Shown here: piece after piece, positions 1 to 4,981 of the stretch | How positions within the stretch are numbered: the first letter of the stretch is position 1 | How the letters are laid out: every line of letters begins with the position of its first letter | NCBI GenBank assembly: GCA_002363635.1 | Contig: DEWM01000024.1 | Span: forward strand, 1 to 5,395 | Direction of reading: 5' to 3' | Source of the DNA: Caryophanales bacterium UBA3210 | GTDB lineage: Bacteria; Bacillota_I; Bacilli_A; RFN20; CAG-449 | Length of the DNA: 5,395 nt | Notes under the pieces: model-generated | Databases searched by the model: none | Seen by the model: only the letters and a program-made list of their open reading frames with translations | What the model was told of the DNA's origin: nothing | Program-made: the position numbers and the translations under genes

Positions 1-375
1 GGCGGAGTTAAAGGTAAGAGTGATGAACCTTGGTTTGTCGTAGCCAAAGATATTGAAAAGAATATTCTATATGTTTGCCAAGGTGAAGATAATGAATATT
101 TAAAATCAGACCGCGCAATTATTAAAGATGTCAACTGGACATATAAAGAAAAACCAGCAGGTGATTTACATGTTGGTTGTAAGTTTAGATATAGACAAAA
201 AGATCAGGGGGTCACTTTAAGATTTATTGATGATACTACTGTTGAATTAATTTATGATGAACCTTATAAAGCAGTTACTCCAGGACAAGCTGCAGTTTTC
301 TATTTAAATGATATTTGCTTAGGTGGAGGTATCATTGAAGAAATTTATTATAAAGGTCAGAAAAAGAGAGTTTAA
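1..375 (+). CDS. mnmA: tRNA-specific 2-thiouridylase MnmA, C-terminal part (5' truncated by window edge)
   Basis: This is the last 124 codons of a protein of about 360 residues, ending in TAA at 373-375. MnmA is a cytoplasmic enzyme that thiolates U34 of Lys, Glu and Gln tRNAs, using ATP and persulfide sulfur from a cysteine desulfurase. The visible part is the C-terminal beta-barrel region. Recognisable MnmA stretches are EPWFVVAKDIEKNILYVCQG near the start of the fragment, the adjacent LKSDRA, and AVTPGQAAVFYLNDICLGGG close to the end. The ATP-binding PP-loop and the catalytic cysteines lie upstream and are not in the window. The stop overlaps the next start by one base (TAATG), which indicates translational coupling and an operon. 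The family call is confident from these conserved stretches. Confidence 0.93.
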   Translation, partial: GGVKGKSDEPWFVVAKDIEKNILYVCQGEDNEYLKSDRAIIKDVNWTYKEKPAGDLHVGCKFRYRQKDQGVTLRFIDDTTVELIYDEPYKAVTPGQAAVFYLNDICLGGGIIEEIYYKGQKKRV

Positions 376-887
376 TGATTAATTTATTTTTAAAAGATGA
401 TCAATTTGAAACAAAAGGAACTCCTCATACTAGAAAGATAGTTAGAGGAATTCTTTTTAATGAAGAAAATAAAATTTGTATCTTATCAATTAAACGAGAT
501 GATGCATTTGGCAATCAAAGCTATTACGAAACCTCTGGAGGAGGAATTGATGAAGGTGAAGATGAAGTTACTGCATTAAAAAGAGAACTTGATGAAGAAG
601 TCGGTGTTAAAACTGAAATTCTTGATAAAGTTGGAGTAGTAGATGATTATTACAATTTAATATCTCGTCACAATATTAATAATTATTATCTTGCAAGAGT
701 TATTGGTAAAACAATAATCCATCATGCTTCTGATGGAGATGACTTAATTCAAGATATATTATGGTTAGATATTGATGAAGTTATTAAATTATATGAAAAC
801 ATGGAAGATAAAGGAGTCTCTTTACTTGTTAAAAGAAGAGAATTACCAATTCTAAAAGAAGCAAAAAGAATGATGGAGGATAAATAG
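375..887 (+). CDS. Nudix hydrolase
   Basis: A 170-residue cytoplasmic protein with one complete Nudix box at residues 56-78. It fits GX5EX7REUXEEXGU exactly: G56, E62, R70-E71, E74-E75 and G77. Nudix enzymes use this helix-loop-helix to bind Mg2+ and cleave a nucleoside diphosphate linked to another group. Residues 20-50 look like the first strands of the fold (VRGILF, ICILSIKR). The substrate cannot be read from the sequence; an oxidised or otherwise damaged nucleotide is possible, given the DNA glycosylase two genes downstream. The ATG lies inside the mnmA stop (TAATG) and has only a weak purine run before it (AAAGAGAG, 363-370), so it probably depends on coupling. No other ATG occurs before residue 142. 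Its TAG stop directly abuts the rimO start. Confidence 0.9.
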   Translation: MINLFLKDDQFETKGTPHTRKIVRGILFNEENKICILSIKRDDAFGNQSYYETSGGGIDEGEDEVTALKRELDEEVGVKTEILDKVGVVDDYYNLISRHNINNYYLARVIGKTIIHHASDGDDLIQDILWLDIDEVIKLYENMEDKGVSLLVKRRELPILKEAKRMMEDK

Positions 888-2204
888 ATGAAAGTAGGAT
901 TTGTTTCACTTGGTTGTTCCAAGAACTTAGTAGATTCAGAAATGATTATTTCTTTATTTAAGAGAAATAATTTTGAAATTATTGATAATGCTGAAGAAGC
1001 AGATATTGTCGTTATTAATACATGTGGCTTTATTGACAGCGCTAAACAAGAATCTATCGATACTATTTTTGAATATGTTGACCCTAATAAAATTACTATC
1101 GTAACAGGTTGCTTAGTTGAAAGATATAAAGAAGAACTTGAAAAAGAAATCCCAGAAGTCGATTTATTTATCTCAATTAGAGATTATCCACATATGGCAC
1201 AGATGATTCAGGATACTATCCAAAAGAAATATCCTTCTATGACTATGCAAGGCAGCATTGATTTAGATAGACGTGTTTTAACTACAGGTCCTTTCTCTGC
1301 ATATTTAAAGATTTCAGAAGGCTGTAACAATAGATGTGCATTCTGTGCAATTCCTTTAATTAGAGGCAACTTTAGATCAGTACCAAAAGAAGAAATCTTA
1401 AAACAAGCAGAACATTTAAGAGATCAAGGTATTGAAGAATTAGTAGTCATTTCTCAAGATACTACTAAATATGGTATGGATTTAAGAAAGCAAGGTATCA
1501 AGACTGATATTGTTGATTTACTTAAATCATTACTTGAATATCCAGAATTTAAATATATTAGATTACTTTATTTATATCCTCAGGAAGTTACTGATGAATT
1601 AATTGATTTAATCGCTAGTGAACCTAGATTAACTAAGTATTTTGATTTACCAATTCAGCATAGTGAAACTAGAGTTTTACGTTCTATGTTAAGACACGAT
1701 ACTCGTGAATCAACAGAAGATGTAATTAATAGAATTAGAAAGAGAATTCCTGATGCAATTATTAGAACTACATTAATTGTTGGTTTCCCAGGTGAAACTG
1801 ATGAAGATTTCAATAACTTAGTAGAATTTATTAAGAAAGAAAAATTTGATCATTTAGGTGCCTTTACTTATTCACGTGAAGAAGGTACTAAATCATATGA
1901 TTATGAAAACCAAGTTGATGAAAAAGTTAAGCAAGCTAGATACAATAAGATCATGAAAACTCAAAAAGCTATTTCTCTATCAAATAACAAGAAGAGAAAA
2001 GGTGAAATTCATCAAGGTATTGTTATCGATTATAATTTCGAAAACAATGTCTATTATTTAAGAAGTGGCTTTAACGCTCCAGACGATATTGATGGAAAGA
2101 TTATCTTTAAATCAGATAGACCTTTAGCAGCAGGTGATATTGTTAAAGTAAAGATTACTTCTTGTGATCATTACAACTTATACGGAGTCTTAATTGATGA
2201 CTAA
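888..2204 (+). CDS. rimO: Ribosomal protein S12 methylthiotransferase RimO
   Basis: A 438-residue radical-SAM enzyme that adds a methylthio group to the conserved aspartate (Asp89 in E. coli numbering) of ribosomal protein S12. Three domains are visible. The N-terminal MTTase domain carries C10, C46 and C75, ligands of the second Fe-S cluster. The radical-SAM core has the CxxxCxxC motif at C146, C150 and C153. A TRAM-like RNA/protein-binding domain spans about residues 374-438. The opening SLGCSKNLVDSE and the segment ISQDTTKYGMDL are typical of RimO and argue against its tRNA-modifying relative MiaB. Length is normal for the family. GGAGG at 875-879 sits 8 nt before the ATG, which follows the upstream TAG immediately. 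Its last 8 nt overlap the next gene. Nothing is missing or odd. Confidence 0.96.
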   Translation: MKVGFVSLGCSKNLVDSEMIISLFKRNNFEIIDNAEEADIVVINTCGFIDSAKQESIDTIFEYVDPNKITIVTGCLVERYKEELEKEIPEVDLFISIRDYPHMAQMIQDTIQKKYPSMTMQGSIDLDRRVLTTGPFSAYLKISEGCNNRCAFCAIPLIRGNFRSVPKEEILKQAEHLRDQGIEELVVISQDTTKYGMDLRKQGIKTDIVDLLKSLLEYPEFKYIRLLYLYPQEVTDELIDLIASEPRLTKYFDLPIQHSETRVLRSMLRHDTRESTEDVINRIRKRIPDAIIRTTLIVGFPGETDEDFNNLVEFIKKEKFDHLGAFTYSREEGTKSYDYENQVDEKVKQARYNKIMKTQKAISLSNNKKRKGEIHQGIVIDYNFENNVYYLRSGFNAPDDIDGKIIFKSDRPLAAGDIVKVKITSCDHYNLYGVLIDD

Positions 2205-2700
2205 TTTAATTCATCAAACTCATGAGTTTCCTCCATTGATTGATAAAGAATCTAAAATCTTAATTTTAGGCTCTTTTCCAAGTGTAAAATCAAGAGAATA
2301 TTCATTCTTCTACATGCATCCTCAAAATAGATTTTGGAAGGTGTTAGGTGCCTTATTTAACGTAGATGCTTATTCTATGAATATTGAAGAAAAGAAAGAT
2401 TTCATTATTTCTCATCACATTGGTTTATATGATGTTATTGAAGAATGTGATATTAAAGATAGTGACGATTCTTCTATTAGTAATGTAATTCCTACAGATA
2501 TACAAAAATTAATTGAAGGAACAAAGGTTAAAAGAATCTTTTGTTTAGGAAATAAGTCTTTTGAATATTTTGTTAAATATAATAAAGACTTAGTTTCAAT
2601 ATGTACAAAACTATCTTCTTCTAGCCCTGCAAATGCAGCGATGAACTTAGATAAATTAATTAGAGAATGGTCGATAATTAAAGACTATTTAAGTGAATAA
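2197..2700 (+). CDS. Deoxyinosine/hypoxanthine-DNA glycosylase-like protein (uracil-DNA glycosylase superfamily, family 6 type)
   Basis: A 167-residue cytoplasmic protein of the uracil-DNA glycosylase fold. Residues 21-29 (ILILGSFPS) form the first motif, followed by FYMHPQNRFW at residues 38-47. LSSSSPANA at 139-147 forms the C-terminal DNA-contacting motif. This combination matches the small hypoxanthine-DNA glycosylases, which remove deaminated adenine (hypoxanthine) from DNA; activity on uracil cannot be judged from sequence. I chose ATG 2197 over the in-frame TTG at 2194. GGAG at 2184-2187 is 9 nt from the ATG, and the ATG overlaps the rimO stop by 8 nt in a coupled arrangement. Both tryptophans are TGG. 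It is the last gene of the operon; a hairpin without a U-tract follows at 2709-2730. Confidence 0.82.
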   Translation: MTNLIHQTHEFPPLIDKESKILILGSFPSVKSREYSFFYMHPQNRFWKVLGALFNVDAYSMNIEEKKDFIISHHIGLYDVIEECDIKDSDDSSISNVIPTDIQKLIEGTKVKRIFCLGNKSFEYFVKYNKDLVSICTKLSSSSPANAAMNLDKLIREWSIIKDYLSE

Positions 2701-2708
2701 TTTTTAAC

Positions 2709-2730
2709 TTTATAAACGGAAGTTTATAGA
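2709..2730 (+). repeat. Hairpin-forming dyad between the operon end and the tRNA promoter
   Basis: The arms TATAAAC (2711-2717) and GTTTATA (2722-2728) flank a GGAA tetraloop of the GNRA type. The stem can grow to 9 bp with T2709-A2730 and a T2710-G2729 wobble. It starts 9 nt after the glycosylase stop and ends directly against the -35 box at 2731. There is no T-run after it on the plus strand, so it is a poor intrinsic terminator. It may instead protect the 3' end of the operon mRNA or bind a protein at the tRNA promoter. The same arms recur at 3159-3177. Confidence 0.5.
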
Positions 2731-2759
2731 TTGACATAGGCACTTAGAACAATTACAAT
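2731..2759 (+). promoter_or_regulatory. Sigma-A-type promoter of the tRNA-Thr gene
   Basis: A perfect -35 box TTGACA (2731-2736) is followed, after a 17-nt spacer, by a near-consensus -10 box TACAAT (2754-2759). Transcription would start near 2766, only about 7 nt before the mature tRNA. This is the best promoter in the window. Confidence 0.85.
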
Positions 2760-2768
2760 TTTAAGTGC
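2740..2768. repeat. Inverted repeat centred on the -10 box of the tRNA promoter
   Basis: The arms GCACTTA (2740-2746) and TAAGTGC (2762-2768) are perfectly complementary. Further AA/TT pairing (2748-2749 with 2759-2760) is possible after one wobble. The dyad centre falls at about 2754, the first base of the -10 hexamer, and the right arm covers the predicted start site. The placement is that of an operator, but no binding protein can be named. Confidence 0.45.
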
Positions 2769-2772
2769 TATT

Positions 2773-2846
2773 GCCCCAATAGTTAAATGGCATAACAGAT
2801 CCATGGTAAGGATCCGTTCGTGGTTCGATTCCGCGTTGGGGCACCA
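2773..2846 (+). tRNA. trnT: tRNA-Thr (anticodon GGT), CCA encoded
   Basis: The 74-nt sequence folds into a full cloverleaf. The acceptor stem is GCCCCAA with TTGGGGC, with A73 and an encoded CCA. Positions 8-9 are TA, and the D stem GTTA/TAAC closes a short 7-nt loop containing GG. The anticodon stem GATCC/GGATC carries the loop ATGGTAA, with the anticodon GGT at 2805-2807. The variable loop is 4 nt. The T stem CGTGG/CCGCG has one T-G wobble and the loop TTCGATT. G1-C72, C2-G71 and the GGT anticodon agree with threonine identity, and A32 in this loop also occurs in Bacillus tRNA-Thr(GGT). It reads ACC and ACT codons. It has its own promoter and terminator. Confidence 0.96.
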
Positions 2847-2858
2847 TTAGAGTTAAGT

Positions 2859-2892
2859 ATAGCTGATACGAAAGTATTGGCTATTTTTCTTT
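2859..2892 (+). terminator. Intrinsic terminator of the tRNA-Thr transcript
   Basis: An 11-bp stem (2859-2869 with 2874-2884, including two consecutive G-T wobbles) closes a GAAA tetraloop. It runs straight into TTTTT-C-TTT. It lies 13 nt after the CCA end. The stem is only moderately GC-rich, but the stable tetraloop and U-tract make this convincing. Confidence 0.85.
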
Positions 2893-2987
2893 ATATATGC
2901 ATAAATACTGCAAATATTAATGATTTATAGGACATTCTTCAATAAATATAGCAGTAGTAGTATATATAGCATTTATATACAAAATTA

Positions 2988-3023
2988 AATCGTTAAATTA
3001 TTATTAATCGTTAAACTACTATT
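2988..3023. repeat. 18-nt tandem direct repeat, two copies
   Basis: The units at 2988-3005 and 3006-3023 match at 16 of 18 positions, each starting AATCGTTAAA. The two differences are T-to-C changes at unit positions 11 and 14. They lie in the AT-rich stretch between the tRNA terminator and the CGTGACA cluster. The flanks (2893-2987 and 3024-3066) show only AT-rich sequence with no open frame I would call a gene. The role is unknown; a protein-binding array is possible. Confidence 0.55.
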
Positions 3024-3066
3024 TACTATATATAAGAGAAGAAATATAAATTTTTATAAATACCCC

Positions 3067-3091
3067 CACGTGACACGTGACAATCGTGACA
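3067..3091. repeat. CGTGACA heptamer cluster with a 13-bp palindrome
   Basis: CGTGACA occurs at 3069-3075, 3076-3082 and 3085-3091, with steps of 7 and 9 nt. The first two copies create a perfect odd-centred palindrome at 3067-3079 (CACGTG-A-CACGTG). A run of five C lies immediately before or within its left edge (3063-3067). The cluster is GC-rich against a very AT-rich background, which suggests selection, most simply as a regulator binding site. A GTGACAC core recurs before the gene at 4551. Confidence 0.55.
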
Positions 3092-3104
3092 GTTTTTACA
3101 AATT

Positions 3105-3146
3105 AAAAACTCTAGCCTTATAGACTAGAGTGTAATTTTATTTTTT
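3105..3146. terminator. Possible bidirectional intrinsic terminator
   Basis: The arms ACTCTAG (3109-3115) and CTAGAGT (3125-3131) form a 7-bp stem with a 9-nt loop. On the minus strand the stem is followed directly by TTTTT (complement of 3105-3109). On the plus strand it is followed by GTAATTTTATTTTTT. It would isolate the Fic gene region from upstream transcription, or end a short plus-strand RNA crossing the CGTGACA cluster. No gene on the minus strand is seen that would need it. Confidence 0.5.
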
Positions 3147-3158
3147 GCAATGATAACA

Positions 3159-3185
3159 TATAAACTTAGAGTTTATAAATATAAT
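3159..3185 (+). promoter_or_regulatory. Dyad plus -10 box: candidate promoter/operator of the Fic gene leader
   Basis: TATAAACT (3159-3166) and AGTTTATA (3170-3177) form a perfect 8-bp dyad with a 3-nt centre. A consensus TATAAT follows at 3180-3185. Transcription would begin near 3192, immediately before the inverted repeat that bounds the leader. No -35 hexamer is visible; the dyad occupies that place, so an activator or repressor might act here. The TATAAAC/GTTTATA arms are the same as at 2711-2728. Confidence 0.35.
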
Positions 3186-3196
3186 TATAAAAAGGG

Positions 3197-3390
3197 TTTA
3201 CGCACCAAAAATAATGTTATTGACGAGAAATTCACTGATATGAGGAGAAAAAATTTTATTTATTCTCTCATTTGGTATTCAGTTTTACGAGAAAGATTGT
3301 AAAAATGCGAGCATCTATATAATAAACTATTATCAAAAAAGCACGAATAATTGATTTTTCCCACCAAAAGTGAAATAATTGGTGCGTAAA
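3197..3390 (+). ncRNA. Putative structured 5' leader of the Fic gene, bounded by a 12-bp inverted repeat
   Basis: TTTACGCACCAA (3197-3208) is perfectly complementary to TTGGTGCGTAAA (3379-3390), enclosing 170 nt. Inside is an imperfect hairpin at 3234-3283: ACTGA with TCAGT, then two A-T pairs, then TGAG-AGAA with TTCTCTCA around one bulged G. The right arm ends 4 nt before the Shine-Dalgarno region of the Fic gene. CACCAA occurs again at 3362-3367, so the right arm can pair locally instead. It could be a cis-regulatory RNA or the relic of a small non-coding mobile element; no target-site duplication is evident. It does not match T-box or other leader classes I recognise. Confidence 0.4.
3297..3323 (+). 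promoter_or_regulatory. Candidate internal promoter for the Fic gene
   Basis: A perfect TATAAT at 3318-3323 has TTGTAA (3297-3302) upstream at a short 15-nt spacing. Transcripts starting near 3330 would carry the Shine-Dalgarno-pairing hairpin but not the left arm at 3197-3208. In such AT-rich DNA a TATAAT alone is weak evidence. Confidence 0.3.
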
Positions 3391-3412
3391 TAATAAGGAT
3401 GGTGAGAAAAAT
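3354..3412 (+). promoter_or_regulatory. Predicted Shine-Dalgarno/start-codon sequestering hairpin of the Fic gene
   Basis: Positions 3354-3366 can pair with 3400-3412 at 12 of 13 positions; the only mismatch is C3361 opposite A3405. The 3' strand contains GGTGAG (3401-3406), the part of the ribosome binding site nearest the start, and the first two bases of ATG 3411. The other part, AAGGA (3395-3399), lies in the 33-nt loop, as does the TTGGTG arm (3379-3384). That arm is complementary to CACCAA at 3362-3367, so local pairing there would break the sequestering stem. Confidence 0.5.
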
Positions 3413-4457
3413 GAAGAAATTTAACTACTCAAACTTAAAAAATAAAACTTGGGATATCAAGATAATTAATTATTTGACTCAAATCCATGAAGAAAAAGGT
3501 AAACAACAATTGTTCTTAAAGCAAAAGCCTGAAGAATTAGAAAAATTAGTTATTATTGCAAAAATACAAAGTACTGAATCATCTAATGAAATTGAGGGTA
3601 TTAGGACAACTAATACTAGACTAAAACAATTAGTGAATGAAAAAACGGCTCCTAAAAATAGAGCTGAAGAAGAAATTGCAGGATATAGAGATGCACTAAA
3701 CATTGTACATGAAAATTTTGATTCAATTCCTATAACCCCTAATTTTATTCTTCAATTACATAAAGTATTGTTGTCTCATACATCAACTTCGTATGGTGGA
3801 AAATATAAGAATGTCCAAAATTATATTAGTGCAACTAATGAAAATGGTAAGTCATATACTTTATTCACTCCATTATCACCATTTGAGACACCAATCGCAA
3901 TGCAAGAATTATGCGATGAATACAATAGAGCTCTTGGTGAAGGAGTAGTAGATCCACTTATTTTAATTCCGCTGTTCATTCATGACTTTTTATGTATCCA
4001 CCCTTTTATTGATGGGAACGGAAGAATGTCAAGATTATTAACGACACTGCTTCTATATCGTTCTGGTTATTATGTAGGAAAGTATATATCACTTGAAGCT
4101 AAGATAGCTAAGAATAAAGATTTATATTATGATGCATTATATGATTCTCAAATTGGATGGCACGAAAATGAAGATGACGCTACTCCATTTATTAAATATT
4201 TGTTAAGTACAATTGTTAGTGCATATAATGATTTTGAAGAAAGAGTAGAATTAGTGTCAGACAAGAAGCCTAGTATTGAAGTGGTAAGAATGGCAGTTAA
4301 TTCAAAACTGGGAAAATTTACAAAGAGAGATATACTAGAACTCGTGCCTTCATTATCATCAACTAGTATCGAAAGAAGTTTAAAAGAATTATGTGATTCA
4401 GGCGTTATAAGAAAAGAAGGCGTTGGTAAGTCAACATATTATATTAGATTAAAATAA
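3411..4457 (+). CDS. Class II Fic-domain protein (probable AMP transferase) with C-terminal winged helix
   Basis: A 348-residue soluble protein. Residues 1-90 form the Fic_N-like region, with an inhibitory motif (S/T)xxxE(G/N) at S58, E62 and G63. This motif blocks ATP binding until displaced. The Fic core follows, with the catalytic motif HPFIDGNGRMSR at 197-208 (H197, D201, N203, R205 and R208 all intact). About residues 297-348 resemble a winged helix-turn-helix (FTKRDILELVPSLSSTSIER, then GVIRKEGVGKSTYY). Fic enzymes of this type usually transfer AMP to hydroxyl side chains; the target is unknown, and no separate antitoxin is needed because the inhibitory helix is built in. I chose ATG 3411, preceded by a split ribosome binding site (AAGGA-T-GGTGA, 3395-3405), over ATG 3399, which lies inside that site and has no ribosome binding site of its own. 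No terminator follows. Confidence 0.9.
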   Translation: MKKFNYSNLKNKTWDIKIINYLTQIHEEKGKQQLFLKQKPEELEKLVIIAKIQSTESSNEIEGIRTTNTRLKQLVNEKTAPKNRAEEEIAGYRDALNIVHENFDSIPITPNFILQLHKVLLSHTSTSYGGKYKNVQNYISATNENGKSYTLFTPLSPFETPIAMQELCDEYNRALGEGVVDPLILIPLFIHDFLCIHPFIDGNGRMSRLLTTLLLYRSGYYVGKYISLEAKIAKNKDLYYDALYDSQIGWHENEDDATPFIKYLLSTIVSAYNDFEERVELVSDKKPSIEVVRMAVNSKLGKFTKRDILELVPSLSSTSIERSLKELCDSGVIRKEGVGKSTYYIRLK

Positions 4458-4517
4458 CATTCTTAATTTGGCTTTGCATCAAAACTGTTTTTAAAAATTT
4501 TTGTTGTATTTATGGCA

Positions 4518-4528
4518 GTGTGACACAC
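4518..4528. repeat. 11-bp palindrome upstream of the small CxxC gene
   Basis: GTGTG-A-CACAC is a perfect odd-centred palindrome located 22 nt before the ATG at 4551. It contains the 7-mer GTGACAC, also found inside the palindrome at 3067-3079. A weak -10-like TATTTA lies just before it (4507-4512), with no good -35 box. The placement near a start site suggests an operator, but no regulator can be identified. Confidence 0.4.
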
Positions 4529-4550
4529 GTAATAAGAAAGGAGTAATACA

Positions 4551-4886
4551 ATGGAAAAAGAAAAAATAAGATTCCCATTTAAATGCCCAGTGTGTGACAA
4601 AGAAGAATTTGATGATTTAGATTGGTTTATTAACGAATCTAAAGATGATGAGGTCGAGACTTATAGAATAGATCCAACTAATGGAGAAAAAGTTAGAATA
4701 ACTGATCCGATTGAAATATATAATGTTCATTGTAGCCATTGTGGATGGGTATATGATTTGAAACAAGTTTTGGATTATGACGCTATTGGTGATAGAAATG
4801 AAAAAACTGTTAATATTTTAAAACAAGAATACCAAAACAAATTAAAAGAAAATCCTAAATATAGATGGAGAGATACTTTTAAATAA
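4551..4886 (+). CDS. Small protein with two CxxC motifs (putative zinc ribbon), function unknown
   Basis: A 111-residue acidic, soluble protein with no signal peptide or membrane segment. CPVC (C12, C15) and CSHC (C61, C64), 45 residues apart, very likely bind one zinc ion as a ribbon. Between them lies a charged stretch ending in NGEKVRITDPIEIYNVHC. After the second pair comes GWVYDLKQVLDYD and then a basic, probably helical tail (about 84-110). I do not recognise a named family with certainty; it resembles small cysteine-rich bacterial proteins annotated only by their CPxC motifs. The start has a strong ribosome binding site, AAAGGAG (4537-4543), 7 nt before the ATG. It lies 93 nt after the Fic gene with no terminator between, so readthrough is possible. 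A functional link to Fic is not shown. Confidence 0.8.
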   Translation: MEKEKIRFPFKCPVCDKEEFDDLDWFINESKDDEVETYRIDPTNGEKVRITDPIEIYNVHCSHCGWVYDLKQVLDYDAIGDRNEKTVNILKQEYQNKLKENPKYRWRDTFK

Positions 4887-4928
4887 CTTCAAAATGTAGC
4901 GTTACTAAATATGTTATTTCATTGTTAT

Positions 4929-4981
4929 AGAGATGTTTATTCATTCACTTGACAGTTAGAGTGTTTGGATTCATCTCTTTT
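4929..4981 (+). terminator. Probable intrinsic terminator after the CxxC gene
   Basis: AGAGATG (4929-4935) pairs with CATCTCT (4972-4978). Inside are a short helix of mostly A-T pairs and then CACT/AGTG (4946-4949 with 4960-4963), separated by T-T mismatches. TTTT-AATT follows the stem. It is long and interrupted for a terminator, so it may also be another structured element. The remaining intergenic sequence to 5144 is AT-rich; a weak second candidate (5-bp stem 5070-5088, then seven T at 5091-5097) lies before the next gene. Confidence 0.5.

Noticed and set aside
2194..2196. TTG as the start of the glycosylase gene
   Set aside because: ATG follows immediately at 2197, is better spaced from GGAG (9 nt), and is the stronger start codon.
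2920..2988. 22-codon ORF downstream of the tRNA terminator
   Set aside because: It lacks a ribosome binding site, encodes a low-complexity product, and sits in AT-rich spacer.
2841..3208. Attachment-site duplication: GCACCA after the tRNA and again at 3202-3207
   Set aside because: Only 6 nt match and the preceding tRNA 3' sequence is not repeated, so this is chance.
3150..3302. 50-codon plus-strand ORF beginning ATGATAACATATAAA
   Set aside because: It has no ribosome binding site, crosses the dyad, the TATAAT box and the left arm of the inverted repeat, and its product is a lysine/tyrosine-rich sequence I do not recognise. ORFs of this length are expected by chance in this much sequence.
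3379..3390. Xer/dif-like recombination site (GGTGCGTAA resembles a XerC half-site)
   Set aside because: No XerD-type half-site follows at the usual 6-8 bp spacing, and the similarity is to proteobacterial dif rather than Bacillota dif.
3399..3401. ATG 3399 as the start of the Fic gene
   Set aside because: It lies inside the AAGGA-T-GGTGA ribosome binding site that serves ATG 3411 and has no such site of its own.
3479..3703. 74-codon open frame on the minus strand
   Set aside because: It lies entirely antisense inside the Fic gene, shows no recognisable domain, and is a shadow of the real frame.
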